Positions 8,675-17,054 of a stretch of 64,000 bases of DNA are shown here, one piece after another. Both the position numbers and the translations under genes were made by a program. The stretch covers positions 287,997 to 351,996 of the forward strand of contig JAIYAR010000003.1 in NCBI GenBank assembly GCA_027488985.1, given 5' to 3'. Numbering within the stretch: position 1 is the stretch's first letter; each line of letters opens with the position of its first letter. The notes under the pieces are model-generated. The model made no database searches, was not told the origin of the DNA, and saw nothing but the letters and a program-made list of their open reading frames with translations. Source of the DNA: Comamonadaceae bacterium (lineage in GTDB: Bacteria; Pseudomonadota; Gammaproteobacteria; Burkholderiales; Burkholderiaceae_C).

Positions 8675-9139
8675 ATGTTTCATATTGTTTTGGTTGAGCC
8701 CGAAATTCCCCCGAATACCGGCAATGTCATCCGCCTTGCGGCCAACACCGGTTGTCGATTGCATCTGGTAGAACCGCTTGGTTTCTCCATGGACGACAAA
8801 CACATGCGCCGCGCCGGTTTGGACTACCACGAGTACGCAGAGCTCAAGCGCCACGCCAGTTGGCAACACTTTCTGGACACGGAGCGGCCGGAACCGGACC
8901 GGCTCTTCACCCTGACCACACGCGGAACACGCAGTCCCTTTGAGGTAACCTTCCAGCGCGGAGACTGGCTGGTTTTCGGCTCTGAGACCAAGGGAATCTC
9001 AGATTTTGTGCGGACATCGTTCAGCCCGGAACGCAGCCTGCGCTTGCCCATGCGACCTGATCAGCGCAGCCTGAACCTCTCCAATGCGGTCGCAGTTACA
9101 GTGTTCGAGGCTTGGCGACAAAACGGCTTCGCAGGCTGA
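8675..9139 (+). CDS. trmL: tRNA (cytidine(34)-2'-O)-methyltransferase
   Basis: 154-residue SPOUT-class methyltransferase that 2'-O-methylates the wobble base of leucine tRNAs. Family landmarks are all present: N-terminal PEIPPNTGNVIRLAANTG, central LVFGSETKGI, and C-terminal MRPDQRSLNLSNAVAV, which build the knotted SAM site. Length is typical of TrmL. It follows comF by 11 bases and converges with the MaoC gene. Confidence 0.96.
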   Translation: MFHIVLVEPEIPPNTGNVIRLAANTGCRLHLVEPLGFSMDDKHMRRAGLDYHEYAELKRHASWQHFLDTERPEPDRLFTLTTRGTRSPFEVTFQRGDWLVFGSETKGISDFVRTSFSPERSLRLPMRPDQRSLNLSNAVAVTVFEAWRQNGFAG

Positions 9140-9158
9140 TCATTCCAACACCGTTCCT

Positions 9159-9614
9159 TTACGGGTATTGGCGCACCAAGGCCTCGGCTACACAAGCGGG
9201 CTTGTTCGCCCCGTCACGCTCTATGGTGATCTCCCAACTCTGCTGGAATCCCCCGTTGTCAATCGCCTGTACCGCGAGCAGCTTCAGGTGGGCCCGCAAA
9301 CGGCTGTTGACCGGCACTGGAGACATGAAACGGACCTTGTTCAGGCCATAGTTCACTCCCATGCGCACGTCCAGCACCTGCAAGCTAGACTCGAGAAACC
9401 GGGGGATCAATGACAGGGTCAAGAAACCATGGGCAATCGGTGTGCCGAAGGGGCCTTGGGCTGCGCGCTCCGGGTCTACATGGATCCACTGGTGGTCGCC
9501 GGTAGCCTGCGCAAACTGATTGATCTGCTCTTGGCTGATGGTCAGCCAGTCGCTGACGGCCACGGTGCTGCCTACGTGAGCGGACAACTCCGCCAGGGTT
9601 TGGAAAGTTTTCAT
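9159..9614 (-). CDS. MaoC family (R)-specific enoyl-CoA hydratase-like protein
   Basis: 151-residue hotdog-fold protein of the MaoC dehydratase group. The hydratase signature is visible: NQFAQATGDHQWIHVDPERA followed by PFGTPIAHGFLTLSL, with the Asp and His pair used for water addition to enoyl-CoA. I chose ATG 9614 (MKTFQTLAELS), which matches homologues; the frame extends upstream to 9647. It lies downstream of the parA-like gene on the same strand. Its pathway (fatty acid or polyester metabolism) cannot be told from context. Confidence 0.88.
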   Translation of the reverse strand: MKTFQTLAELSAHVGSTVAVSDWLTISQEQINQFAQATGDHQWIHVDPERAAQGPFGTPIAHGFLTLSLIPRFLESSLQVLDVRMGVNYGLNKVRFMSPVPVNSRLRAHLKLLAVQAIDNGGFQQSWEITIERDGANKPACVAEALVRQYP

Positions 9615-9675
9615 GCAGCCACTGTAGCCATCACGGATCTGCAGCATTGTTGCCCGCGTGACAGGCTACCGTACC

Positions 9676-10293
9676 TCAGGAATCCAGCCAATGGCAAATG
9701 GACTGCCACTGCTGGAGGTCACGCTCCACCTTGCTAGGTGCCACGTCAAAAATCGTCAATCCACGGGCAATGGTTTGGATGTAGTTCTGGGTATCCCGGA
9801 CAAAACCAAGCACCGGCAGGTCCAGGCCATCGACAAAATGCTGTAACTGGTCGGACGCCAAAGTGCGCTCATCGACCCGCATGCCAACGATACCCACCTT
9901 GAACTTGCCTGCGCGGGAACTGGTGGCCAATTCGTCGAGGAAAGGCTTGGTGGCAAAAATATCAAACACACTCGGCTGCAAAGGCACAACCACATGGGTC
10001 GCGATTTTGAGCACCTCCTTGAGGCGCCTTCCATGCAGACCTGCTGGTGTATCCAGCACCACATGACTGGTGCCTTTGGGCGGCTTGGCGACGCCATCTT
10101 GCGTCAACTCCCAGCCGGAGATAGGTTTCGCCGCCGGCGGCCGCAGCCCCAGCCATAACCTCGAAGATTGCTGGCGGTCCGCGTCGCCCAGCATGACCAC
10201 ATGACCCTGCGAGGCAAAGTAACCGGCAATCTGCGTGGACATCGTGGACTTACCGACGCCTCCTTTGGGATTCGCAACAACAACCACGGGCAT
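9676..10293 (-). CDS. Orphan ParA/MinD-type ATPase
   Basis: 205-residue P-loop ATPase with the deviant Walker A motif NPKGGVGKST at residues 8-17 and a Walker A' DADRQQSS stretch (MLGDADRQ). It is shorter than plasmid ParA and has no N-terminal DNA-binding extension. No parB-like gene lies nearby; neighbours are a MaoC hydratase and kefF. Such orphan ParA proteins position cargo such as chemoreceptors, carboxysomes or pili. ATG 10293 is taken because the ATPase motif begins at once after it. Confidence 0.85.
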   Translation of the reverse strand: MPVVVVANPKGGVGKSTMSTQIAGYFASQGHVVMLGDADRQQSSRLWLGLRPPAAKPISGWELTQDGVAKPPKGTSHVVLDTPAGLHGRRLKEVLKIATHVVVPLQPSVFDIFATKPFLDELATSSRAGKFKVGIVGMRVDERTLASDQLQHFVDGLDLPVLGFVRDTQNYIQTIARGLTIFDVAPSKVERDLQQWQSICHWLDS

Positions 10294-10335
10294 AAGACAA
10301 AACCTCCACACTGTGAACTGCGCTATGTTACGGGC

Positions 10336-10977
10336 ATGGACAAGGAACACCAATCACCACTGATTTACGTTGTCGCAGCCCACCCGAACTGGCGCAACTC
10401 GCACGTCAACCGCCAGTTGCGCGATGCTGCAGCCCCCATAGGCCGGGTGGATCTCTGCGATTTGTATGAAACTTACCCGGACTACGCCATCGATATTCCT
10501 GCCGAGCAGGAAAAACTTGCGGCTGCGCGCCTCGTTGTGCTGGTTCACCCGGTGCAGTGGTACTCCATGCCCGCACTGCTCAAACTCTGGCTGGATGAGG
10601 TACTGAGCTATGGCTGGGCCTACGGCCATGGCGCCAAAGCTCTGGCCGGAAAGGACTTGTGGCTGGTGGCAAGTACCGGTGGCCAGGAATCGTCTTATCA
10701 CCCTCAGGGCTACAACCGGTACTTCTTCGACGCATTTCTGCCGCCTTATGAACAAACTGCGGCACTTTGCGGTATGCGCTTCCTGCCTCCGATGGTGCTG
10801 CATGGTGCCCACAGTGCCCCACAAAGAGAGATCGATAGCCATGTAGCTACTTTCTCCGAGCGCCTCAACAGCTATCCCCTGTGGCCGGAACTGGCGGACT
10901 TGGAGGCATCTGATGCCTGCGACGTCCCCGATGCAGACCGGCCCGCCGACCCTCTACCCCCGCAACAAGGCTTTTGA
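10336..10977 (+). CDS. kefF: KefF-like NAD(P)H-dependent flavodoxin-fold oxidoreductase
   Basis: 213-residue flavodoxin-fold quinone reductase. Landmarks are the N-terminal VVAAHPNWRNSHVN flavin phosphate loop, LVVLVHPVQWYSMPALLKLW, and ASTGGQESSYHPQGYNRY. In enteric bacteria KefF binds KefC and is needed for full activity of the glutathione-gated K+ efflux channel. The gene ends one base before the kefC start, so the pair is coupled. The C-terminal tail (last 20 or so residues, Asp/Pro-rich) is longer than in E. coli. Confidence 0.85.
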   Translation: MDKEHQSPLIYVVAAHPNWRNSHVNRQLRDAAAPIGRVDLCDLYETYPDYAIDIPAEQEKLAAARLVVLVHPVQWYSMPALLKLWLDEVLSYGWAYGHGAKALAGKDLWLVASTGGQESSYHPQGYNRYFFDAFLPPYEQTAALCGMRFLPPMVLHGAHSAPQREIDSHVATFSERLNSYPLWPELADLEASDACDVPDADRPADPLPPQQGF

Positions 10978-10978
10978 C

Positions 10979-12805
10979 ATGGAGCATGCCCCCACCTGGC
11001 TGATCAACAGTCTGATTTATCTGAGCGCGGCCGTCATTGCCGTGCCCTTGTCCAAAGCTGTAGGCCTTGGCGCCATCATCGGCTACCTGGCAGCTGGCAT
11101 TGCCATCGGCCCCTGGGGCGCCGGACTGGTCAGCAACGTGGAAGACATCCTGCATTTCGCGGAATTCGGTGTGGTGCTGATGCTCTTTCTGGTGGGCTTG
11201 GAACTGGAGCCCAAACGTCTCTGGAGCCTGCGCCGCTCCATTTTCGGCTGGGGTGCACTGCAGGTGCTGGGTTGCACCGTTTTCTTGATGCTGGTGGCCA
11301 TGGCGTTTGGTGCTGATTGGCGCCTGAGTCTGGTCGGAGCCATGGGATTGGCGCTTTCGAGCACTGCGATTGCCTTACAGGTGATGGGCGAGCGCAATCT
11401 AATGCCCACGCAAAGCGGTCAGGCCGCCTTTTCCATTCTTCTGTTCCAGGATGTGGCCGCTATTCCCATCCTCGCCCTGCTTCCCCTGCTTGGCGCGAGC
11501 TCCGGACCAAATGACGCCCTGGCGCCCATGGAATATGCGCAAGCAGCTATAAAAATCATAGCAGTTATTGCCGGCATTGTGCTCGGCGGGCGCTTGTTGC
11601 TGCGGCCCTTGTTCCGCTGGATCGCGCGTTCGCGCACCCCGGAGATATTTACTGCTGCAGCCCTCCTGCTGGTCGTAGGCATCTCGGCGCTGATGCTGCT
11701 GGTGGGCTTGAGCATGGCTTTGGGAGCCTTTCTGGCGGGCGTGCTGCTGGCGGAGAGTGAATACCGGCGAGAGCTGGAAACCGACATTGAGCCTTTCAAG
11801 GGGCTTCTGTTAGGACTCTTCTTTATTGCAGTGGGCATGAGTATCGATTTCGGCGTGCTCTTGGCCTCCCCCGGCACCATGGCCCTGGTGGTGGCCGGCT
11901 TCCTGATCGTCAAAGCCTTGGTAATTTATGGCCTTGCCCGGCATATTGGTTTACCCGGACCCGAGCGGCCGGTCTTCATTCTGTTGCTGGCGCAGGGCGG
12001 CGAATTTGCATTCGTCGTGTTTCAGGCAGCTGCCGGAGCCCGGGTGTTTTCGTCCTCGACGGCCTCACTGCTCATAGGTGCAGTAGCGGTCTCCATGCTG
12101 CTGAGTCCCTTGCTTTTGGTTGCGGTAGACCGTTGGGTACTCCCGCGCTTTGCCGGCCGGCGTGGCCCCGCCTTGGCGGAGATCACCGAACCCCAGTCAG
12201 CACCGGTCATCCTCGCAGGCTTCGGGCGCTACGGACAAATCGTCGGGCGCGTCATGTTGGCGGAAGGCATTTCCGCCACCGTGCTGGACCACGATGCGGA
12301 CATGGTCGAGGCGGCCCGCAGCTTCGGCTACCGGGTGTTTTTCGGGGACGCTACCCGCCTGGACCTTTTACGCACCGCAGGAGCCGCCAGCGCACAAGTT
12401 TTGGTGATCGCAGTGGACGACGTAGAGCAGTCGTTGGCCATCGTGGATCTGGCACGCGAACACTTCCCTGCCCTACCCATCGTGGCCCGGGCCCGTGATG
12501 TGACCCACTGGAATCAACTGCGCGAGCGCGGGGTTACCTTGGTGGAGCGAGAGCTATTTGAATCCAGCCTGCGTAGCGCACGCAGTGTGCTGGAGGTGCT
12601 GGGCCAACCGGCCCACGCCGCAAGGCAAAGCACCATGCGCTTTCGGCAGCACAACCTGCAACTGTTCGAAAAAATGCGCCCCCACTTCAAAGACCGCAGC
12701 AATTTGATTGCCGCCGTGAAACAGGGTCGCCAGCAGCTTGAAGAGCAAATGGCCCAGGAGCGTGCCGAACGCGAAAAGCAGCGGCGTCCGGGCTGGAGCG
12801 ACTAG
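10979..12805 (+). CDS. kefC: Glutathione-regulated potassium efflux system protein KefC
   Basis: 608-residue monovalent cation:proton antiporter-2 family protein. It has about 12 membrane helices in residues 5-400, including EFGVVLMLFLVGLELEP, and then a KTN/TrkA-N Rossmann domain starting near residue 410 (VILAGFGRYGQIVGRV). The C-terminus is a charged helix. It releases K+ and acidifies the cytoplasm during electrophile stress. A Comamonadaceae-type dispersed repeat lies in frame in the loop at about residues 177-196 (11507-11565). I chose the ATG at 10979, just after the kefF stop. Confidence 0.93.
   Translation: MEHAPTWLINSLIYLSAAVIAVPLSKAVGLGAIIGYLAAGIAIGPWGAGLVSNVEDILHFAEFGVVLMLFLVGLELEPKRLWSLRRSIFGWGALQVLGCTVFLMLVAMAFGADWRLSLVGAMGLALSSTAIALQVMGERNLMPTQSGQAAFSILLFQDVAAIPILALLPLLGASSGPNDALAPMEYAQAAIKIIAVIAGIVLGGRLLLRPLFRWIARSRTPEIFTAAALLLVVGISALMLLVGLSMALGAFLAGVLLAESEYRRELETDIEPFKGLLLGLFFIAVGMSIDFGVLLASPGTMALVVAGFLIVKALVIYGLARHIGLPGPERPVFILLLAQGGEFAFVVFQAAAGARVFSSSTASLLIGAVAVSMLLSPLLLVAVDRWVLPRFAGRRGPALAEITEPQSAPVILAGFGRYGQIVGRVMLAEGISATVLDHDADMVEAARSFGYRVFFGDATRLDLLRTAGAASAQVLVIAVDDVEQSLAIVDLAREHFPALPIVARARDVTHWNQLRERGVTLVERELFESSLRSARSVLEVLGQPAHAARQSTMRFRQHNLQLFEKMRPHFKDRSNLIAAVKQGRQQLEEQMAQERAEREKQRRPGWSD
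11507..11565 (-). repeat. Dispersed repeat copy inside kefC
   Basis: On the minus strand this reads ATAGCTGCTTGCGCATATTC followed by CATGGGCGCC and ending ATTTGG, closely matching the intergenic copies at 24099 and 43053. It is translated in frame as a stretch containing APMEYAQAAIK between two KefC membrane helices. Confidence 0.7.
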
Positions 12806-12933
12806 GGGGGACGACGTTTAATTGTCTCGAGCCTTGTGCCGTTCTCAATCCTTATCTATTGACGAAACCGTCCTGGCACCTTAAGCAACCCTTTGCCGTT
12901 AGTTGACGACTCTGCCTCAACTTCAACGAATGG

Positions 12934-13200
12934 ATGAAAACCTACTTGACGGGACTGGCACCCTATGCCGAGGACATCCCGGCAAACGTGGTGTCGGTGG
13001 ATGTTTATGGCAACAAGTTTCTTGGTAAATGGACGGGCATCACCTTCTTGCTCAGGGCAGATGCCAATGCAGATGTCAATCCGGCTTACCGCGATCACAT
13101 CCAGTTTTGGATGCACGCCACAGGCAAGAGCTGGATGAAAGTCATCAACAACGACGCCACTACCCTGCCGACCTTGGAAACTTTCTGGGCTGGCAAATAG
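12934..13200 (+). CDS. Hypothetical 88-residue ORF, possibly a gene remnant
   Basis: An 88-residue ORF (begins MKTYLTGLAPYAEDIPAN, ends TLETFWAGK) lies in the 478-base stretch between kefC and the DUF1841 gene, which holds nothing else I recognise. It has no signal peptide or membrane helix and I do not recognise the family. Directly upstream the same frame stays open past the ATG to a TGA at 12904, and reads on beyond that stop without another for many codons. The ORF could therefore be the 3' part of a decayed longer gene. No clear ribosome-binding site. Confidence 0.35.
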   Translation: MKTYLTGLAPYAEDIPANVVSVDVYGNKFLGKWTGITFLLRADANADVNPAYRDHIQFWMHATGKSWMKVINNDATTLPTLETFWAGK

Positions 13201-13283
13201 CCACTCGCCGCTACCGCGATGCCCCCAGGGAACAGGGGGCATCCTTCCGAATATTGGCATCGCTCCGTGCTAACCTTGGCTTC

Positions 13284-13718
13284 ATGTTCAATCCTTCCCA
13301 AGAAGACGTACGTCGATTTTTTTGCTCAGTTTTTGCAAAGGCGCAAACTGGGCAAGCGATGGAAGCTATCGAAACCATAGCAGCCCAATGGATGGACGAG
13401 CATCCCGAGTACCACTCCGACTTTGCAGATGTAGAGAAGGCGTTGTCGGCCGTGTACGAAGGATCGGAGGGGAGAACCAATCCGTTCCTGCACCTGAGCA
13501 TGCACCTGTCTATCAGCGAACAGTGCAGCATTGACCAGCCCAGGGGCATACGGCAAGCGGTGGAATTGTTGACGCACAAACGGAACTCTTTGCATCAAGC
13601 ACACCACGAAGCCATGGAATGCTTGGGGACCATGCTCTGGGAGAGTCAGCGCGCCGGGCGACCACCGGACGGCGATGCCTACATTGTCTGTGTGCAACGC
13701 CATGCCACACGAGACTGA
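13284..13718 (+). CDS. DUF1841 family protein
   Basis: 144-residue soluble protein matching the DUF1841 family: an N-terminal FNPSQEDVRRFF motif, a central HPEYHSDF region, and NPFLHLSMHLSISEQ followed by a helical C-terminus with HxxxHEAMECLGTMLW. The conserved histidines and glutamates hint at a metal site but none has been proven. ATG 13284 begins the conserved domain; the frame upstream overlaps the doubtful 88-residue ORF. Function unknown. Confidence 0.85.
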   Translation: MFNPSQEDVRRFFCSVFAKAQTGQAMEAIETIAAQWMDEHPEYHSDFADVEKALSAVYEGSEGRTNPFLHLSMHLSISEQCSIDQPRGIRQAVELLTHKRNSLHQAHHEAMECLGTMLWESQRAGRPPDGDAYIVCVQRHATRD

Positions 13719-13812
13719 CACCGGCATTTTCACCAAACCGTCACAGGTATTGTCACGACTTTGCCATCATGGCGCGGTAGCATGATTTCTCCGTTTTCAG
13801 GAGACTCCGCTC

Positions 13813-14427
13813 ATGCAGGAATTTTTTAAGCAACTCAAAATCCAGCGCTGGGACGACCACCGCTATTACCACCACAGCCGCATCAACCAGTCGTTGCACT
13901 TGTTGAGCGCGATCAGCTTTCTGGTCGCCTATGCGCTGCTATTCAAAGACCCGGCCATAGCGGCTCTGGTCGCATGGTTGGTGTCCATGACATCCCGCCA
14001 GGCCGGGCACTTCTTCTTTGAGCCATTGGGATATGACCATGTCAACAAGGCAACCCACGAATACAAAGAAGAGATCAAGGTTGGCTACAACCTCCAACGC
14101 AAAGTAGTGCTCATGGCCATATGGGCGGCGGCACCGGTTGCGCTCTGGATTGACCCCACCCTGTTCGGCTACTTCGAGCCATCCAATGGCATTGAAGCTT
14201 TCATGCGCCACACCGGCGAACTCTGGCTGTTCGTTGGCGCGGGTGGCCTGATCTTCCGCACCGTGCACCTCTTCTTCATCAAGGACGTCATGTCCGGTCT
14301 AGTGTGGATGACCAAGATCCTGACCGATCCCTTCCACGACATCAAGCTCTATTACAAAGCGCCATTGGCATTGATGCGCGGCGAACTCATTGAGCCTCGC
14401 GGCAACATGGATCACGCGCCGGGCTGA
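13813..14427 (+). CDS. Mpo1-like (DUF962) membrane protein
   Basis: 204-residue membrane protein with four or five hydrophobic segments. Near the N-terminus it has YYHHSRINQSLHLL and later SRQAGHFFFEPLGYD. The spacing of His, Asn, His and of Q-x-GH-x3-E resembles the metal-binding motifs of Mpo1/DUF962, an Fe-dependent dioxygenase that shortens 2-hydroxy fatty acids in yeast. Similarity is by eye and partial, so the function is tentative. It stands alone between DUF1841 and the convergent aminotransferase. A lipid role would fit the genes that follow. Confidence 0.55.
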   Translation: MQEFFKQLKIQRWDDHRYYHHSRINQSLHLLSAISFLVAYALLFKDPAIAALVAWLVSMTSRQAGHFFFEPLGYDHVNKATHEYKEEIKVGYNLQRKVVLMAIWAAAPVALWIDPTLFGYFEPSNGIEAFMRHTGELWLFVGAGGLIFRTVHLFFIKDVMSGLVWMTKILTDPFHDIKLYYKAPLALMRGELIEPRGNMDHAPG

Positions 14428-14451
14428 CCGGAACCCGCCGCCGGGTTCCGG
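14428..14451. terminator. Hairpin between convergent genes, probable terminator
   Basis: A 10-base perfect stem (CCGGAACCCG / CGGGTTCCGG, four-base loop) begins at the Mpo1-like stop and lies before the end of the convergent aminotransferase gene. No T-tract follows, so it may act only as an mRNA 3' stabiliser. Confidence 0.45.
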
Positions 14452-14466
14452 CCCTCGACCAAAGGG

Positions 14467-16140
14467 TTAGAACTTGGCGGCCAACATCTCCCGCAGGATT
14501 CGGCGCTTGATTGCCTTGTGCGTCTGGGTGCCATCGGTCCACCACCAGCCGTCCTGCTTCATCGCCTGCCCCGCCGCCACAAACCGGCGGGTCACTTCAT
14601 CAAAGTCCGCGTCGCTGAAGTTCAGGCTGAAGATCATGCGACCCGTTCCCACCCAGCTCAGGGCGAGCCCTTGCAAACGCAAATAGTGCTGAAACAACCA
14701 GTGGTAACAACCGGGCTGCGTGTAGGTTACCGTCCAGATAGACGACATGTTGGCCACCCGCACGGGGAAGCCGGCTGCCTCCATCGCCTGGTTCAACTGA
14801 GCTGCCCGGCGGTTCCAGACGCCATCCAGGTCTTCGTAACGGGCCTTCACTTCGGGCGTATCCAACCTGCGCAAAAACGCATTCATGGCACCCATCACAT
14901 AGGGGTGGGAATTGAAGGTACCCCGGGCAAAACAAATATCTGCCGGAGCGTCTTCGCGGAAGCGGCGCATCCAGTCCCGCTTGCCGCACAGCACGCCAAT
15001 AGGCAGTCCGCCACCCAGTGTTTTTCCATAGGTGACCATGTCGGCACAGACGCCGAAATACTCCTGCGCGCCTCCGGGTGCCAAGCGGAAGCCGACAAAC
15101 ACCTCGTCAAAAATCAGTGCAATTCCACGCTCATCACAAATCGTGCGCAAGGTCTGCAACCATGCTGTGTAAGCCGCTTTGTCGAACCCGGCTTTGCGCG
15201 AACCATCCAGCAAGGACGAGTCACTGGGTGCTGCCATATTGGGATGCAGTGCCTGCAGGGGGTTGATCAAGATACAAGCAATGTCTTTGCGCTTGCGCAG
15301 TACGCGCAAGGTGCCCTCGCCCATCTCGGACAAGGTGAAAGTCTCTTTGGCCGTCATCGGGTTGCCGATACCAGGCTGCACATCCCCCCACCAGCCATGG
15401 TAGGAGCCACAAAACCGAACCACCTTTTTGCGACCAGTGTGGTAGCGGGCAAGGCGCACCGCTTGCATGACGGCCTCGGTACCGGACATGTGAAAGGACA
15501 TCTCATCCATCCCCGAAGCCGTGCGAAGGCGCTTCACGTTGTCCACCATAACCGGGTGGTAGGCACCGAGTACCGGTCCCAGGTCGCGGGCGATCGACGT
15601 ACCCTCGTCAATGCACTCTTTGTAAAAGTCATTGCCCATCAGGTTGACGCCGTAAGAGCCGGTCAAGTCAATGAACACATTGCCGTCCAGGTCCGTCACG
15701 GTGACGCCGGAGGACGACTGCAAAAACGAACCGATTTTCAAACCCTGCTTCACCATGGCCTTGAATTGATAAGGCACGCGGTAGGCGCTAACAAACTGCA
15801 TGTCCGAAAGACCTTCGATGACAGATGCCCCGGCCTCCAGGGTCTTGGGATAGCGACTGGCAATGCCCTGCACCAGGGAAGCGAAAGCCGCCTTCCGTTG
15901 GCTCACTACATCGACGGGCGCACCATCAACAGCGAATACTTGATGCTCGTCGTAGGTGTAGTTCGGCAGCAAAGAAGCCAACAAACGTGCGTTGCGCGGA
16001 TGGCCAGCCAGCGAGCGGTGCTTGGCCAGCGACAGCTCGGCACGCGCCTTCAGTTTGCGCAAGGCCGCTATGGCCGCTGCCGTGCCCACGCCGGCCAGCA
16101 GCAGGGTTTGGAGTTCTAGAGATTCATTCACGACATTCAC
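14467..16140 (-). CDS. Class III PLP-dependent aminotransferase with N-terminal extension
   Basis: 557-residue fold-type I PLP enzyme resembling glutamate-1-semialdehyde aminomutase, but about 120 residues longer at the N-terminus. The extension starts with a weak membrane-like helix (about 10-28). The catalytic domain shows SGTEAVMQAVRLAR, FCGSYHGWW, IFDEVFVGFR, and the Schiff-base lysine in VTYGKTLGGGLPIG (Lys373). True hemL lies elsewhere in this window (41001), so this paralogue is not needed for heme. It is divergent from psd by 32 bases and near GT4 and lplT genes, suggesting a lipid or headgroup substrate. Substrate unknown. Confidence 0.85.
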   Translation of the reverse strand: MNVVNESLELQTLLLAGVGTAAAIAALRKLKARAELSLAKHRSLAGHPRNARLLASLLPNYTYDEHQVFAVDGAPVDVVSQRKAAFASLVQGIASRYPKTLEAGASVIEGLSDMQFVSAYRVPYQFKAMVKQGLKIGSFLQSSSGVTVTDLDGNVFIDLTGSYGVNLMGNDFYKECIDEGTSIARDLGPVLGAYHPVMVDNVKRLRTASGMDEMSFHMSGTEAVMQAVRLARYHTGRKKVVRFCGSYHGWWGDVQPGIGNPMTAKETFTLSEMGEGTLRVLRKRKDIACILINPLQALHPNMAAPSDSSLLDGSRKAGFDKAAYTAWLQTLRTICDERGIALIFDEVFVGFRLAPGGAQEYFGVCADMVTYGKTLGGGLPIGVLCGKRDWMRRFREDAPADICFARGTFNSHPYVMGAMNAFLRRLDTPEVKARYEDLDGVWNRRAAQLNQAMEAAGFPVRVANMSSIWTVTYTQPGCYHWLFQHYLRLQGLALSWVGTGRMIFSLNFSDADFDEVTRRFVAAGQAMKQDGWWWTDGTQTHKAIKRRILREMLAAKF

Positions 16141-16172
16141 CTTTCAATCCAACTTCACTATCAACAATCACC

Positions 16173-17054
16173 ATGCAACTACGCGCACAGATTCAAAAAA
16201 TCCTCAGTCAGGAAGACCTGAACTTCCTGCTGACCAACCGCATTCCGCGCCAGGCGCTCACCCGCTTTCTGGGCTGGTTCAGCAAAATCGAGCAGCCGCT
16301 GGTGCGGGATGCCTCTATCGGTATCTGGAAGTACTTCAGCGACCTGGACTTGAGTGAAGCCAAGAAGCCGCGCTTTTCCAGCATGCACGACTGCTTCACC
16401 CGCGAACTCAAGGACGGCGCCCGCCCCGTGGCGCAAGACGTGGATGCCATGACCAGTCCGGTCGATGCCATCGTGGGGGCAAGTGGCCCCATCGAGGGCA
16501 CGCGCGTGTTTCAGGCCAAAGGCTTTCCGTACACCCTCGAAGACCTGCTGGGTCCGGACGCCGACGTCAACGAATGGCGCGACGGCAGCTTTGTGACCCT
16601 GCGTTTGACCTCCAGCATGTACCACCGCTTCCACGCGCCCCACAACTGCACGGTTGACGAAGTGCGCTACTTCTCTGGCGATACGTGGAACGTGAACCCG
16701 ATTGCACTCAAACGCGTGGAAAAGCTGTTCTGCAAAAACGAACGTGCCTTCATCGGAACCCGGCTGAACGGCTCCGGCCTGCTGAACGGGCAACGGGTGG
16801 CTTTGGTGCCGGTGGCAGCGGTACTGGTGGCCAGCATCCGGCTGCACTTCCTCGACGTGTTGTTTCACCTGAAATACACAGGTCCCAAGACGATTGCCTG
16901 CAACGCGAGTTTCGAGCGCGGTCAGGAAATGGGCTGGTTTCAGCATGGCTCCACCGTGATCGTGCTGGCGCCCAAGGGCTTTGTTCTGGATGCGGGCCTA
17001 GAGCAAGGGTCGCGCGTGCGAATGGGTCAGCCTCTCCTTCGCTGGCAACCCTGA
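16173..17054 (+). CDS. psd: Phosphatidylserine decarboxylase family proenzyme
   Basis: 293-residue proenzyme of the long (E. coli) class. It makes phosphatidylethanolamine from phosphatidylserine by a self-generated pyruvoyl group. SPVDAIVGASG supplies the Asp of the autoprocessing triad, YHRFHAPHNC the His, and QHGSTVIVLAPKGF the cleavage site Gly259-Ser260. The residue before the GST is His rather than the usual Leu. I chose ATG 16173 (MQLRAQIQKILSQ); upstream frame overlaps the divergent aminotransferase. The last 57 bases overlap the convergent glycosyltransferase gene. Confidence 0.9.
   Translation: MQLRAQIQKILSQEDLNFLLTNRIPRQALTRFLGWFSKIEQPLVRDASIGIWKYFSDLDLSEAKKPRFSSMHDCFTRELKDGARPVAQDVDAMTSPVDAIVGASGPIEGTRVFQAKGFPYTLEDLLGPDADVNEWRDGSFVTLRLTSSMYHRFHAPHNCTVDEVRYFSGDTWNVNPIALKRVEKLFCKNERAFIGTRLNGSGLLNGQRVALVPVAAVLVASIRLHFLDVLFHLKYTGPKTIACNASFERGQEMGWFQHGSTVIVLAPKGFVLDAGLEQGSRVRMGQPLLRWQP

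Noticed and set aside
10828-10870. A possible extra dispersed repeat in kefF
   Set aside because: GATAGCCATGTAGCTACTTT shares only the start of the element; the rest does not align.
12856-13260. A 134-residue minus-strand ORF between kefC and DUF1841
   Set aside because: No recognisable start or domain; it overlaps the small plus-strand ORF and lacks protein-like features.
14518-16119. A 533-residue plus-strand ORF opposite the aminotransferase
   Set aside because: Shadow of the class III aminotransferase gene, with no start context or recognisable domain.
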